This document shows positions 45,524 through 54,774 of a stretch of 64,000 nt of DNA, piece by piece. Under the pieces are notes generated by a model. That model saw only the letters and a program-made list of their open reading frames with translations. It ran no database searches and was not told where the DNA came from. Source of the DNA: Marinobacter nauticus (GTDB lineage: Bacteria; Pseudomonadota; Gammaproteobacteria; Enterobacterales; Shewanellaceae); the NCBI RefSeq assembly GCF_019801015.1, contig NZ_JAHVJZ010000003.1, positions 1-64,000 on the forward strand, given 5' to 3'. A program made the position numbers and the translations under genes. Position 1 is the stretch's first letter; every line of letters starts with the position of its first letter.

Positions 45524-47167
45524 TCAGAGCTGTTCCAACAAGCTGTTGGCTTCCGCCTTCTGCGATTCGTTGCCGTCGAAGGCCACCTCTTTCAGCAACG
45601 CTCTGGCACTGTCGTGATCTTCAATCTCGATGTAGGCCCGGGCCAGGTCCAGCTTGGCGCTGACGGCGGACTCATCATCCGCCTCTTCCGACGCTTCGCC
45701 CGAACTGTCCATATCGAAGCGAACGCCGGGATAGGCTACTTCAACCTCCCCTTCGCTCTCCTCGAGCAATTTATCGATATCGATAAAGGGCTCTTCGTCC
45801 ATCGCCGCCGGTTGAGGGGCCGCCTGCGGCACTTCTGGCGCCAACTCAGGCTCGGCCACGGCCTCTGGTTGTGCAGCAGGCTCAGCCAGGGTCTGGGCGA
45901 ACACGTCATCAAAGTCCGGTTCCGGCGTCGGCTGCGCTTCGGCGATGGGGGCCTGAGGCTGTGCTGCCGGCTCGGCGGGTTCGGATGGCTCAGTCTGTTT
46001 ATCGACCTCGGCCAGCAACGCATCCAGATCGTCGTCCATCATCAGATGGTTATCCAGATCCACCTCTTCACGGCCCGACTCCTGCTCGCGCAGCAGGTCG
46101 CTGAGAGACTGCCCTTCCTCTTCCATCTCCGGATCCAGCTGAACCGCAGCAGGCTCCACCTCGTCAAACTGAGGCGGCTCAAGCGTGCCATCGTTGTGCT
46201 CCTCATCCAGCAGCGCCTCTTCGGCCATCACGGCATCACCACGAGACTCATCGGCCAGCTCATCGGATTCGGTATCACTGCGGCGGCGTAACCAGGCGAA
46301 CAGCGCCAACAGCAGCAACAGTGCCGGCACCACGGCCGCCAGGGTCAGTACCCAGGGTGTCCCGGCCAGCCCCTGCCAGAAGCTGGGCGGCTCGGGGGTC
46401 GGCTCAGGTTCCACCACCACCGGATCTGGCTGAACGGCTTCTGCGGGAGCCTCAGCCGGCGGGGCCATCTGCTGCTCCAGCTGCTGGTTCAACGTCTGTT
46501 GCTCGTCCAGCGCCACCTGAAGCAACGCCAGTTCGTTGTTGAGGCCATCCAGCCGACGCTTGAGCTGCTCGTTTTGCTCCAGCATCGCCGCCAACTCCTC
46601 CACGGAGGTGGCCAGCTCACTGCGCAAACGCTGCACCTGTTCGGCATCACCGCCCTGCTCGGCCAGCTGCGCACTCAGGCGGGCGTTTTCCGCTTTGAGA
46701 CGTGCCAGTTCTGCCGGATCGATGGCAGGGGCAGCAGGCTTGGATTGAGCGGGCTGTGCTTTCGGCTTCGCCGGAGCCGGCTGCCACTGTTTGTCGTCCT
46801 GGCGGGCGCGGTCTTTGGCTTCCGAAGCCGGCAGGGATGCCATCACCTCACGGGTGGGGATCCGCAGCACTTTGCCCCGCTCAAGGCTGTTGAAGTTGCT
46901 GGAATTGAACGCATGCGGGTTAGCCTGGAAGATGGACAGCATCACCTGGTAGATGGTGATCCCCTCATCCGGACGAACCTCATTGGCTATCCGCCAAAGC
47001 GTGTCAGTACGGGTCGTCGGGCCGTACTCCTGGAACGGCGTGTCGGCCTCCTGCCGAATCTGACCATCTGGCCCACTGATCTGAAGGGGTTGGGCTGCGA
47101 GCCCACCACTGACCAGCGTAGTGCTGATAAGCATCGCCAGGCTAAGGCCGTGGATCCGTGTATTCAT
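45524..47167 (-). CDS. fimV: FimV/HubP family polar landmark protein
   Basis: A 547-aa protein of the FimV/HubP family, which marks cell poles and affects type IV pili and chemotaxis proteins in related bacteria. Layout: signal peptide (1-24), periplasmic LysM-like domain (about 50-105) that binds peptidoglycan, coiled coil (150-240), one membrane segment (about 272-291), a long acidic cytoplasmic repeat region rich in Glu, Pro and Ala, and the C-terminal FimV motif (AKLDLARAYIEIEDHDSARALLKEV). It is shorter than many homologs because of a short acidic region. The name fimV is used by family; hubP would also fit. Confidence 0.92.
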   Translation of the reverse strand: MNTRIHGLSLAMLISTTLVSGGLAAQPLQISGPDGQIRQEADTPFQEYGPTTRTDTLWRIANEVRPDEGITIYQVMLSIFQANPHAFNSSNFNSLERGKVLRIPTREVMASLPASEAKDRARQDDKQWQPAPAKPKAQPAQSKPAAPAIDPAELARLKAENARLSAQLAEQGGDAEQVQRLRSELATSVEELAAMLEQNEQLKRRLDGLNNELALLQVALDEQQTLNQQLEQQMAPPAEAPAEAVQPDPVVVEPEPTPEPPSFWQGLAGTPWVLTLAAVVPALLLLLALFAWLRRRSDTESDELADESRGDAVMAEEALLDEEHNDGTLEPPQFDEVEPAAVQLDPEMEEEGQSLSDLLREQESGREEVDLDNHLMMDDDLDALLAEVDKQTEPSEPAEPAAQPQAPIAEAQPTPEPDFDDVFAQTLAEPAAQPEAVAEPELAPEVPQAAPQPAAMDEEPFIDIDKLLEESEGEVEVAYPGVRFDMDSSGEASEEADDESAVSAKLDLARAYIEIEDHDSARALLKEVAFDGNESQKAEANSLLEQL

Positions 47168-47261
47168 GCGTTCAGTCCGTTTCCTAGTTATTCGCTGAGC
47201 GGGGTTACTTTGATACTACGACCTAACCCACGCTCAGATAAAGTACTCTGTTTACTGGATT

Positions 47262-48272
47262 TTACAGATATTCGCGCACCAAAAGTTCGGCGATCTGCAC
47301 GGAATTGAGTGCAGCGCCCTTGCGCACGTTGTCCGCCACAACCCAAAGGTTCAGACCGTGCGGGTGCGAAATGTCCTGACGAACCCGTCCGACGAACACT
47401 TCATCCTGACCCTGAGCGTTGCCAAAGGGGGTCGGATAGTCTTCGTCGTCGGCCATCAGGGTGACGCCCGGTGCTTGGTCCAGCAGCGCTTTGGCCTCAT
47501 CAACCGAGGTCGGCTGACGGGTTTCCAGATGGATCGCCTCAGCGTGGCCATAGAACACCGGTACGCGCACCGCGGTGGCGTTTACCCGGATATCGGCATC
47601 ACCAAAGATTTTTTGAGTCTCCCAGACCATTTTCATCTCTTCTTTGGTGTAACCGTTGTCCATGAAGCGGTCGATCTGCGGCAGCACGTTGAACGCGATT
47701 TGATGGTCAAACACGTCATGAGTGGCAGGCTGAGCGTTCAGCAACTGACCACACTGCTTCGCCAGCTCTTCAATCGCCTTGCGCCCTGCACCGGAAACGG
47801 ACTGGTAGGTGGCCACGTTGATGCGATCGATGCCGTACGCGTCGTGCAGCGGCTTCAGCGCCACCACCATCTGGATGGTGGAGCAGTTCGGATTGGCGAT
47901 GATGTTACGGTTACGGAACTCCGCCAGCGCGTGAGGGTTCACTTCCGGCACCACCAGCGGGATTTCCGGGTCGTAGCGGAACTGGCTGGTGTTGTCGATC
48001 ACCACACAACCGGCGTCAGCGGCCACCGGAGCCCAACGCTCGGACACACTGCCGCCCGCGCTGAACAGCGCGATCTCAACCTGGCTCCAGTCGAAGGACT
48101 CGACGTCCAGCACATCCAGGGATTCACCGTGGAAACTGACGGTTTTGCCGGTGCTGTTGGCGCTGGCCAGCGGGTAGAGTTTAGCCACGGGGAACTCGCG
48201 CTCCTCGAGGATTTCAATCATGGTTTGGCCGACGGCGCCGGTGGCGCCCAATACCGCAATGTTGTATGCCAT
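47262..48272 (-). CDS. asd: Aspartate-semialdehyde dehydrogenase
   Basis: A 336-aa enzyme of the lysine/threonine/methionine pathway that reduces aspartyl phosphate to aspartate semialdehyde with NADPH. The nucleotide-binding motif is GATGAVG (9-15) and the catalytic cysteine is C130 (NPNCSTIQ). In E. coli this place between pdxB and truA holds usg, an Asd-like protein without that cysteine; here the cysteine is present, so the protein looks active. The ATG at 48272 is the family start and lies 7 nt after pdxB. Confidence 0.95.
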   Translation of the reverse strand: MAYNIAVLGATGAVGQTMIEILEEREFPVAKLYPLASANSTGKTVSFHGESLDVLDVESFDWSQVEIALFSAGGSVSERWAPVAADAGCVVIDNTSQFRYDPEIPLVVPEVNPHALAEFRNRNIIANPNCSTIQMVVALKPLHDAYGIDRINVATYQSVSGAGRKAIEELAKQCGQLLNAQPATHDVFDHQIAFNVLPQIDRFMDNGYTKEEMKMVWETQKIFGDADIRVNATAVRVPVFYGHAEAIHLETRQPTSVDEAKALLDQAPGVTLMADDEDYPTPFGNAQGQDEVFVGRVRQDISHPHGLNLWVVADNVRKGAALNSVQIAELLVREYL

Positions 48273-48279
48273 TTTGCGC

Positions 48280-49419
48280 TTACTCTTCTGTATCGAATCC
48301 AAGGGAAGCCAGCATTGCCGCTTCCCCACTGTCTTTGCACCGCACTGTAAGTGCGGAAAACTCCCGCCGGGCCAGATTGGCTTTGCGGCGGGCATCAAAT
48401 CCTTGCGGCTGCTCTATCGCCTGTCGGAACAGCCGGTCTTCCTGAGTCAGATCATAGACCCGGCAACACAGCGCCCGCAGGCGGGCCTCATCCAGTGGGC
48501 CTGCCAGTGTCTCGCGGCCCAGCCCCGGTTCGGCCAGCAGGTCGGCCAACGCCGGCGTGGCGGTCATACCCGGGAGGGCTGCACCGCTGTCCGCCAGGGC
48601 CTGATGAAGCATCTGAGTGCCGCGGATTTTGCCTTCCACCGAATAGCCGGCAATGTGTGCGGTGGCGATGTCGCACAACGCCACCAACTCCGGCATCGGC
48701 GTTGGCTCCCCCTCCCAGACGTCCATCACCAGGCGCAGGTCCGGGCGCTCGCCCTTGACCGCGATCAGCGCCCGGTTATCGACCACTTCGCCCCGGCTGG
48801 CGTTGACCAGCCAGCAGCCCGGCTTCAGTTGACGCAAACGGGCATCATTCAACAGGTGAAAGGTGTCGGGCTGGTTCGGCACATGGCAGCTGATCACATC
48901 ACACTGCGCTATCAGTGCATCCAGGCTGTGCCATTCACCCGGCGCACCGGCTGCCGCCTTGGGCGGGTCGCAGCGCAACACCTTCAGCCCCAATGCCATC
49001 AATCTTCGGTATACCGCGCTGCCGGTGTTGCCCAGCCCAATCAGGCCTATGGTTCTTGACGCCAGACTCACGCCGGTTCGCTCCGCCAGCTCCAGCAACG
49101 CCATTAGCAGGTACTCACCTACGGCTTCCGCGTTGCAGCCCGGCGCGCTGGACCAGGCAATACCGCGGGCTTCAAGTGCAGCAATGTCGAGGTGATCGGT
49201 GCCGATGGTGGCAGTTCCCACAAATCGCAGTGCCGGCATGGCGTCAATCAAAGCGGCATTCACCGGCGTCACGGAGCGCACCAGCAGAGTGTGTACCTGG
49301 CTCAGCAGTGCAGCATCGATTTGGTCAGGAGAGATGGCCCTTCCCGGGCGGGTATGGATCGGCGCAAGGCCCGCGAAAAGCGGTTCCAGGCACGCCATAT
49401 TTTCATCAGCCAGAAGCAT
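48280..49419 (-). CDS. pdxB: Erythronate-4-phosphate dehydrogenase
   Basis: A 379-aa NAD enzyme of the D-2-hydroxyacid dehydrogenase family, second step of pyridoxal phosphate synthesis. The dinucleotide motif is GLIGLGNTGSAV near 124-135, and the family C-terminal dimerisation domain is present. The start ATG at 49419 (MLLADENM) has no visible ribosome binding site. asd follows after 7 nt. Confidence 0.94.
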   Translation of the reverse strand: MLLADENMACLEPLFAGLAPIHTRPGRAISPDQIDAALLSQVHTLLVRSVTPVNAALIDAMPALRFVGTATIGTDHLDIAALEARGIAWSSAPGCNAEAVGEYLLMALLELAERTGVSLASRTIGLIGLGNTGSAVYRRLMALGLKVLRCDPPKAAAGAPGEWHSLDALIAQCDVISCHVPNQPDTFHLLNDARLRQLKPGCWLVNASRGEVVDNRALIAVKGERPDLRLVMDVWEGEPTPMPELVALCDIATAHIAGYSVEGKIRGTQMLHQALADSGAALPGMTATPALADLLAEPGLGRETLAGPLDEARLRALCCRVYDLTQEDRLFRQAIEQPQGFDARRKANLARREFSALTVRCKDSGEAAMLASLGFDTEE

Positions 49420-49527
49420 GTCAGGGGAGGTTTTGAACGGTCCGGTCGGACAGTGTAACCGATGCGCCAGGCTGGCGCGAGAAGGGGAAAGAGCGGGCCC
49501 GGCGATGAGTGCCAGGCCCGAATCCGT

Positions 49528-50751
49528 TTACGGCAGCTTACGGAAGATCAGGGTGGCGTTGGTGCCACCAAATCCAAAGCTGTTGCTCATCACGGTGGAG
49601 AGCGCCTTTTCCTGACACGCGGTGACGATGTTCATCCCCTGAGCGTCCGGGTCGAGGTTGTCGACGTTGATGGAGGGCGCAACGAAACCGTTCTCCAGCA
49701 TCAACAGGCTGTAAATCGCCTCATGCACACCGGCGGCGCCCAGCGCGTGGCCGGTCATCGCTTTGGTGGCACTGATCATCGGCGTGTTGTCGCCGAAGGT
49801 CTCACGAATGGCGCCCAGTTCACGGGTGTCGCCCACCGGAGTGGAGGTGCCGTGGGTGTTGAGGTATTCCACCGGGCCCGCGCCCGCTTCAGCGGCCTGG
49901 GACAGCGCCTGCTTCATGCAGCGCACAGCACCTTCACCGGACGGCGCAACCATGTCGTAGCCGTCAGAGTTGGCACCGTAACCGACGATTTCAGCGTAGA
50001 TCTTGGCACCACGCGCCAGCGCGTGTTCCAGCTCTTCCACTACCACGATGCCGCCACCACCGGAGATCACGAAACCATCACGGTCCGCGTCGTAGGTACG
50101 GGACGCCTTGGTGGGGTCGTCATTGTATTTGGTGGACAGCGCGCCCATGCCATCGAAGCCCATCGCCAGGGTCCAGTGCAGCTCTTCAGAACCACCGGCA
50201 AACACCACATCCTGCTTACCCAGCTGGATCTGCTCTACCGCGTTACCGATGCAGTGAGCACTGGTGGCACAGGCGGAGCTGATGGAGTAGTTCACCCCTT
50301 TGATCTTGAACGGGGTCGCCAGACAGGCGGACGCGGTCGAGGACATGATGCGCGGCACCAGGTAAGGACCGATACGACGAACGCCTTTGTTGCGCAGCGT
50401 GTCTGCCGCTTCCACCTGATTCAGGGAGGAAGCGCCACCGGTACCGACAATAATGCCGGTGCGATCGTTGCTCACCTGCTCTTCGGACAGGCCCGCATCG
50501 GCGATGGCCTGTTCCATGGAGAGATAAGCATACGCCGCAGCGTCACCCATAAAGCGGAGCACTTTACGATCAATGTGCTCAGCGGGGTTGATCTTCAAAT
50601 CACCCCAGACACGGCTACGAAGCCCCATCTCTTCAAACTGTTCGGAGTAGCTCAGACCGCTCTTCCCGGCCTTGAGGGCAGCTGTCACCTCTTCGGCGTT
50701 GTTACCGATACTGGAGATCACGCCGATCCCGGTAATTACCGCTCTTTTCAT
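49528..50751 (-). CDS. fabB: 3-oxoacyl-ACP synthase I
   Basis: A 407-aa condensing enzyme of fatty-acid elongation, important for unsaturated fatty acids. The Cys-His-His triad is C161 (SISSACATS), with histidines in NTHGTSTP (about 298) and GHALGAAG (about 333). It is divergent from mnmC; a 7-bp inverted repeat lies in the shared promoter region (50786-50802). Confidence 0.97.
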   Translation of the reverse strand: MKRAVITGIGVISSIGNNAEEVTAALKAGKSGLSYSEQFEEMGLRSRVWGDLKINPAEHIDRKVLRFMGDAAAYAYLSMEQAIADAGLSEEQVSNDRTGIIVGTGGASSLNQVEAADTLRNKGVRRIGPYLVPRIMSSTASACLATPFKIKGVNYSISSACATSAHCIGNAVEQIQLGKQDVVFAGGSEELHWTLAMGFDGMGALSTKYNDDPTKASRTYDADRDGFVISGGGGIVVVEELEHALARGAKIYAEIVGYGANSDGYDMVAPSGEGAVRCMKQALSQAAEAGAGPVEYLNTHGTSTPVGDTRELGAIRETFGDNTPMISATKAMTGHALGAAGVHEAIYSLLMLENGFVAPSINVDNLDPDAQGMNIVTACQEKALSTVMSNSFGFGGTNATLIFRKLP

Positions 50752-50785
50752 GCTTCCATCCTATAACGTTAGATCTGTCGCAAGC

Positions 50786-50802
50786 CGCGCTATGTTAGCG
50801 CG
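50786..50802. promoter_or_regulatory. Inverted repeat between fabB and mnmC
   Basis: CGCGCTA-TGT-TAGCGCG: perfect 7-bp arms with a 3-nt centre, 35-51 nt upstream of the fabB start. It is a possible operator; in E. coli FabR and FadR act on fabB, but I cannot confirm that this is their site. Confidence 0.5.
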
Positions 50803-50878
50803 AAGACTGGCCACAAGTGGTCGGCTTTCCCTAAAGGGGGCTAAAATGGGGCCCTGTTTTTCCCGTCTGAGGATCCCC

Positions 50879-52855
50879 GTGAGCGCTTCCACGCCCCCGA
50901 ACACTCTGGAATCTGCACGCATCGACTGGTCCGATCCGGCTGCGCCGGTATCCGCTCAGTTCGACGACGTTTACTTTTCCAAACACGATGGCGCCGCAGA
51001 AACCGACTACGTTTTTCTGCAACACAACCACCTGCCTTCGCGCTGGGCCGACCATCCCCGCCGCCACTTCACCGTGGCCGAGACCGGTTTTGGTACCGGA
51101 CTCAACCTACTGGTGTTGTGGCAACGATTCAATGCCCATTGCGAGCAACATCCCGAGGCTCACTGTCAACGACTGCATTTTGTCAGCTTCGAAAAATACC
51201 CCCTGAGCGTGACCGACATGAGCCGGGCGCACCGGCAGTGGCCGCAGTTTGAGGCACTGGCCGCCGAGCTGCGGGCGCACTACCCGCCCGCCACCAGCGG
51301 CTGTCACCGGCTTGTGCTGCAGGGCGGACAGGTGGTGGTCGATCTGTGGTTCGGTGACGTGCTGGAACAGCTTCCCACCCTCGACGGCGGAAACAGTGGC
51401 ATCGTCGATGCCTGGTTCCTGGATGGCTTTGCCCCGAGCAAAAATCCCGATATGTGGCAGCCGGTTCTGTTCAACGAAATGGCCCGGCTCTCCCGCCCCG
51501 ACGCCACATTTGCCACCTTTACCGCCGCCGGTATTGTTCGTCGGGGCCTGAAGGACGCCGGGTTTGACGTAGAGAAAGTGCCGGGCTTTGGCCGGAAACG
51601 GGAGATGGCCCGTGGTCGGATTGCAGCCGGCCAAACCGCTTCAGCACCGGCACCGCAAACGCCACAGAGCGCGGTGATTGTTGGTGGTGGCCTGGCCTCC
51701 GCCGCAACGGCTTTAGGGCTGGTGCGCCGGGGCGTTGCCGTCACCCTGTGCAGTCAGGACCGCGGCCCGGCCCAGGGCGCATCCGGCAACCGTCAGGGGG
51801 CGATCTACCCGCTGTTGAACCAGGCCGATGACGGTCTGTCCCGCTTCTATCAGCAAGCGTTCCCGCTTGCCCGCCAATCATTGCTGGATATGGTTGCCGC
51901 CGGGCACACTGTGGCCCATGACCTCAGCGGCGTACTGCAACTGAGCATCGATGACAAAAGTCAGGATCGGCTCCGGGCTCTGGCTGAGGTGGGCTTTCCC
52001 AGCGAAGTGGCTCACGGTGTCGACGCCCAGACCGCCAGTTCGATCGCCGGGGTACCGCTGACCCGGGGTGGCCTCTATTACCCACTGGGCGGTTGGCTCT
52101 GTCCGGCTCAGCTGACCCACGCCCTGCTGACCGAAGCGCAGAACAGTGGCTTGCTGACACTGGCTTATGGCCATGCCATGACGGGCCTGCAATACGATGG
52201 TCAGAACTGGCAACTGAGCTTTGAGGGGGCCAGCGCGTTGAGCAGCCCGTTGGTGATTCTGGCCATGGGCCATCGCAGCAGCGGGTTCGAAGCCACCGCT
52301 CCGCTGCCGCTGAACCCGGTACGGGGCCAAATCAGCTATCCCAAAGCCCGCGCCATCACCGGCGAGCTGAAAACCGTGCTTTGCGCCGATGGCTATCTGG
52401 TGCCCGCCGACGAAGGCCGGCTGACCTGTGGTGCCAGCTTTGGCCGGGGCGACGACAGCAGTGACTGGCGCGATGCCGACCGGGATGAGATCGCCCAGCG
52501 GATGAACCGCAGCTTCGGCCGTGAAGGCTGGGACGAAGAGTTGGAGTTGGATGACAGTGGCCGGGCGGCGGTCCGCGCCGCAGTACGGGATCATCTGCCG
52601 TTGGTGGGACCGGTGCCAGAATGGGACACGCTGGCAGAGTGGCAACCGGGCGAGCCCCTGCCGAATCAGCCGGGATTGCATCTGCTTACCGGTCTGGGCT
52701 CTCGAGGACTTTGCTCAGCGGCACTGTGTGCTGAACTGCTGGTCAGCCAGCTGATGGACGAACCGCGTCCCCAGAGCCAGGAACAACAAGCCCGGCTTGC
52801 GCCGGGCCGGTTCTGGGTACGAAAGCGACTGAAAGGGCAACCCGTCAGCCGCTGA
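50879..52855 (+). CDS. mnmC: Bifunctional tRNA (mnm5s2U34) methyltransferase/FAD oxidoreductase
   Basis: A 658-aa enzyme of U34 modification in the tRNA wobble position. The C-terminal FAD domain (IVGGGLASAATALGL, near 265) removes carboxymethyl from cmnm5s2U; the N-terminal domain methylates the product with SAM (ETGFGTGLNLL near 65). E. coli MnmC has 668 aa. The start is GTG at 50879, chosen because AGGA lies 5 nt upstream and the N-terminus then matches the family (FDDVYFS near 33). An ATG at 50846 lacks such a site. It is convergent with yfcL. Confidence 0.93.
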   Translation: MSASTPPNTLESARIDWSDPAAPVSAQFDDVYFSKHDGAAETDYVFLQHNHLPSRWADHPRRHFTVAETGFGTGLNLLVLWQRFNAHCEQHPEAHCQRLHFVSFEKYPLSVTDMSRAHRQWPQFEALAAELRAHYPPATSGCHRLVLQGGQVVVDLWFGDVLEQLPTLDGGNSGIVDAWFLDGFAPSKNPDMWQPVLFNEMARLSRPDATFATFTAAGIVRRGLKDAGFDVEKVPGFGRKREMARGRIAAGQTASAPAPQTPQSAVIVGGGLASAATALGLVRRGVAVTLCSQDRGPAQGASGNRQGAIYPLLNQADDGLSRFYQQAFPLARQSLLDMVAAGHTVAHDLSGVLQLSIDDKSQDRLRALAEVGFPSEVAHGVDAQTASSIAGVPLTRGGLYYPLGGWLCPAQLTHALLTEAQNSGLLTLAYGHAMTGLQYDGQNWQLSFEGASALSSPLVILAMGHRSSGFEATAPLPLNPVRGQISYPKARAITGELKTVLCADGYLVPADEGRLTCGASFGRGDDSSDWRDADRDEIAQRMNRSFGREGWDEELELDDSGRAAVRAAVRDHLPLVGPVPEWDTLAEWQPGEPLPNQPGLHLLTGLGSRGLCSAALCAELLVSQLMDEPRPQSQEQQARLAPGRFWVRKRLKGQPVSR

Positions 52856-52860
52856 GGCGA

Positions 52861-53127
52861 TCACGCAAGGCGCTGGGCCAGTTCCGCCCAGGCGCCTTGT
52901 ACCAGCGCCCAGTCCGCCGGTTCCAGCTCGGAACGGGCCTGCTCCAGATGGGACGCCATACCGGCCATCAAATCATCCAGCGTCACGGAATCCTGCTGCT
53001 CCAGCCCCGCCAGCACTACGGCGAAATGGCCCTGCAGATAACCGCTGGCAAAGACCTCATCATCATTGCCACTTTCCAGATGCTCCGCCACCCACTGATG
53101 GCAGATCTCATCCCACCGCTCTAACAT
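52861..53127 (-). CDS. yfcL: YfcL family protein
   Basis: An 88-aa acidic helical protein of the YfcL family with no known function. E. coli yfcL lies between mnmC and epmC, as here, although a NAD-kinase-like gene is inserted on its upstream side. It overlaps that gene by 7 nt, so the two are probably cotranslated. It is the last gene of the prmB operon. Confidence 0.85.
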   Translation of the reverse strand: MLERWDEICHQWVAEHLESGNDDEVFASGYLQGHFAVVLAGLEQQDSVTLDDLMAGMASHLEQARSELEPADWALVQGAWAELAQRLA

Positions 53128-54245
53128 AACGCGTCCTCCGGGTTGGCCAGGGGATACAGCACCGCATCCCGATAGCCGGTAATAATTCGGTAGTGACCCT
53201 GCAGGTCACTGTCCAGTTGGCTGTCGCCGGTGTCCGCCACCATGGGGCGGTGCTCCAGCGCCGTCAGTTTGGTTTTGCTGGCCAGGATGATGATGTTATC
53301 CCGGCCAATGGCCCGGATCACCGCCGGGCTCAGTTGTTGGTTGCCACGGCCAAACAGATGGCCCTGGCCACCGATTAAGGTGATGACCAGCTTGGTGGGG
53401 GTATCCTTCACCCTTTCCAGCAGTTGCGCGGCGGTGAGATCCGACGCCAGCAGCGCGCCGTCCTGGATCAGGTCCACCCCCAGCAGGGTATTGTCCAGCC
53501 CAAGATGGCCCATCACTGCGGCGACCGTGGAGCCAGAGCCCATCACGTACTGCCACTCCGGTTCCATCATGTCGGCCGCTTCCGCGGCGATGTCATCGGT
53601 CACCAGCGCATCGTCTTCACGACCGCCCATCTTCACCGCCTGCACATAACGCAGCGATTCCGGCACCGTCATCTCGCCAAAATAACGGGCACGGACCTGG
53701 CCGGCACGAAACGCCGCTTCATCAATGTCCCGCACTTCGCCATCGGTAACGCTGACCAACTCCCCTTTAACCATCTGTGCCGCGACGATGCCGCTGGCTT
53801 TCGGGGTCAGGCCGTAGACGCCGGAGTGAATCTTTACCCCGGCAGGCACGCCCAGCACCGGCTGCTGCTCACCCACGGCGGCGCACAGGTCTCGGGCGGT
53901 GCCATCGCCGCCGGCAAACAGAATCAGATTGGGATGATGAACCGCCATCGCCTGCGCCAGCGCCCGGGTGTCTTCAGCGGTGCTGGGGTCAGCACTCTGG
54001 TGCAGTACTTCGGTATTGAACCCCAGTTCGCGGGCCAGGCATTCTCCCATGGCGCCGCTGCCGGTCAAGACCCGAATGTGGGATTTCAGTGGCGTCAGGT
54101 ACGCCAGCGCTTCCGCCATACGCAGGTGCGCTTTGGGCTCCGCCCCCAACGCCAGTGCCTGTTCGGCCACCTGGTCGCTGCCTTTAAGGGCAACGCTGCC
54201 CCCCAGACCGGCCAGGGGATTAATGATCAGTCCCAGTGTAAACAC
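53121..54245 (-). CDS. ATP-NAD kinase family protein
   Basis: A 374-aa protein of the NAD/diacylglycerol kinase fold. The phosphate-binding motif AGGDGT is at residues 111-116, and the N-terminus IINPLAGLGG fits the family. It is longer than NadK (about 290 aa) and belongs to the less studied ATP-NAD kinase-like group, so the substrate is uncertain. It overlaps epmC by 26 nt upstream and yfcL by 7 nt downstream, so its expression is bound to the prmB-aroC-epmC operon. No E. coli counterpart lies at this place. Confidence 0.8.
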   Translation of the reverse strand: MFTLGLIINPLAGLGGSVALKGSDQVAEQALALGAEPKAHLRMAEALAYLTPLKSHIRVLTGSGAMGECLARELGFNTEVLHQSADPSTAEDTRALAQAMAVHHPNLILFAGGDGTARDLCAAVGEQQPVLGVPAGVKIHSGVYGLTPKASGIVAAQMVKGELVSVTDGEVRDIDEAAFRAGQVRARYFGEMTVPESLRYVQAVKMGGREDDALVTDDIAAEAADMMEPEWQYVMGSGSTVAAVMGHLGLDNTLLGVDLIQDGALLASDLTAAQLLERVKDTPTKLVITLIGGQGHLFGRGNQQLSPAVIRAIGRDNIIILASKTKLTALEHRPMVADTGDSQLDSDLQGHYRIITGYRDAVLYPLANPEDALC

Positions 54246-54774
54246 GACCGTCTTCCCTTAACTGAAAATCGTCCATTGTCGGCATCGGCTGGCCAAAATG
54301 TTGGGCCAGCACCGCCATCAAAGCCCGGGTGCGCTCCGGCAACCCGCGCTCGAAGTAGCCTTTGACCTGAGCCAGTACCGCCCGCCGGAACGCCACGCGG
54401 TCCACCTCAATGGCGTGGTTGTCAGCACTCACATCAAAAGGGTGGCCACAAGCGCGGCAGAGCATCCACTCCAGCGCCTGGGGCTTAGCTTCCACCGCTT
54501 CAAACGCGGCCTGTTGTTGTTCGCTGCGGCCATCGGGGTGGTACCAATAGCCATAATCCACCTGAGTGCGGCGTTGCGCCCCCGCCTGGCACCAGTGGGC
54601 CAGCTCGTGCAGAGCACTGGCGCTAAAGCCGTGGGCAAAGTAGATGCGATGGTAGGGGCAATGCGCATCCGCAGGAAGATAAAGCGGCTCGTCGGTGCCC
54701 CGTACCAGTCGGGTTTGATGCTGTTTGCCGAGGGTGTCATTGAACACCTGCATCAGCTCACTGACGTCGACCAT
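54220..54774 (-). CDS. epmC: Elongation factor P hydroxylase
   Basis: A 184-aa enzyme (YfcM) that hydroxylates the beta-lysylated lysine of elongation factor P. The metal-binding motif HELAHW (H56, E57, H60) is clear and the length fits. It overlaps the MFS gene by 17 nt and the NAD-kinase-like gene by 26 nt. epmA and epmB are not in the window. Confidence 0.92.
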   Translation of the reverse strand: MVDVSELMQVFNDTLGKQHQTRLVRGTDEPLYLPADAHCPYHRIYFAHGFSASALHELAHWCQAGAQRRTQVDYGYWYHPDGRSEQQQAAFEAVEAKPQALEWMLCRACGHPFDVSADNHAIEVDRVAFRRAVLAQVKGYFERGLPERTRALMAVLAQHFGQPMPTMDDFQLREDGRVYTGTDH

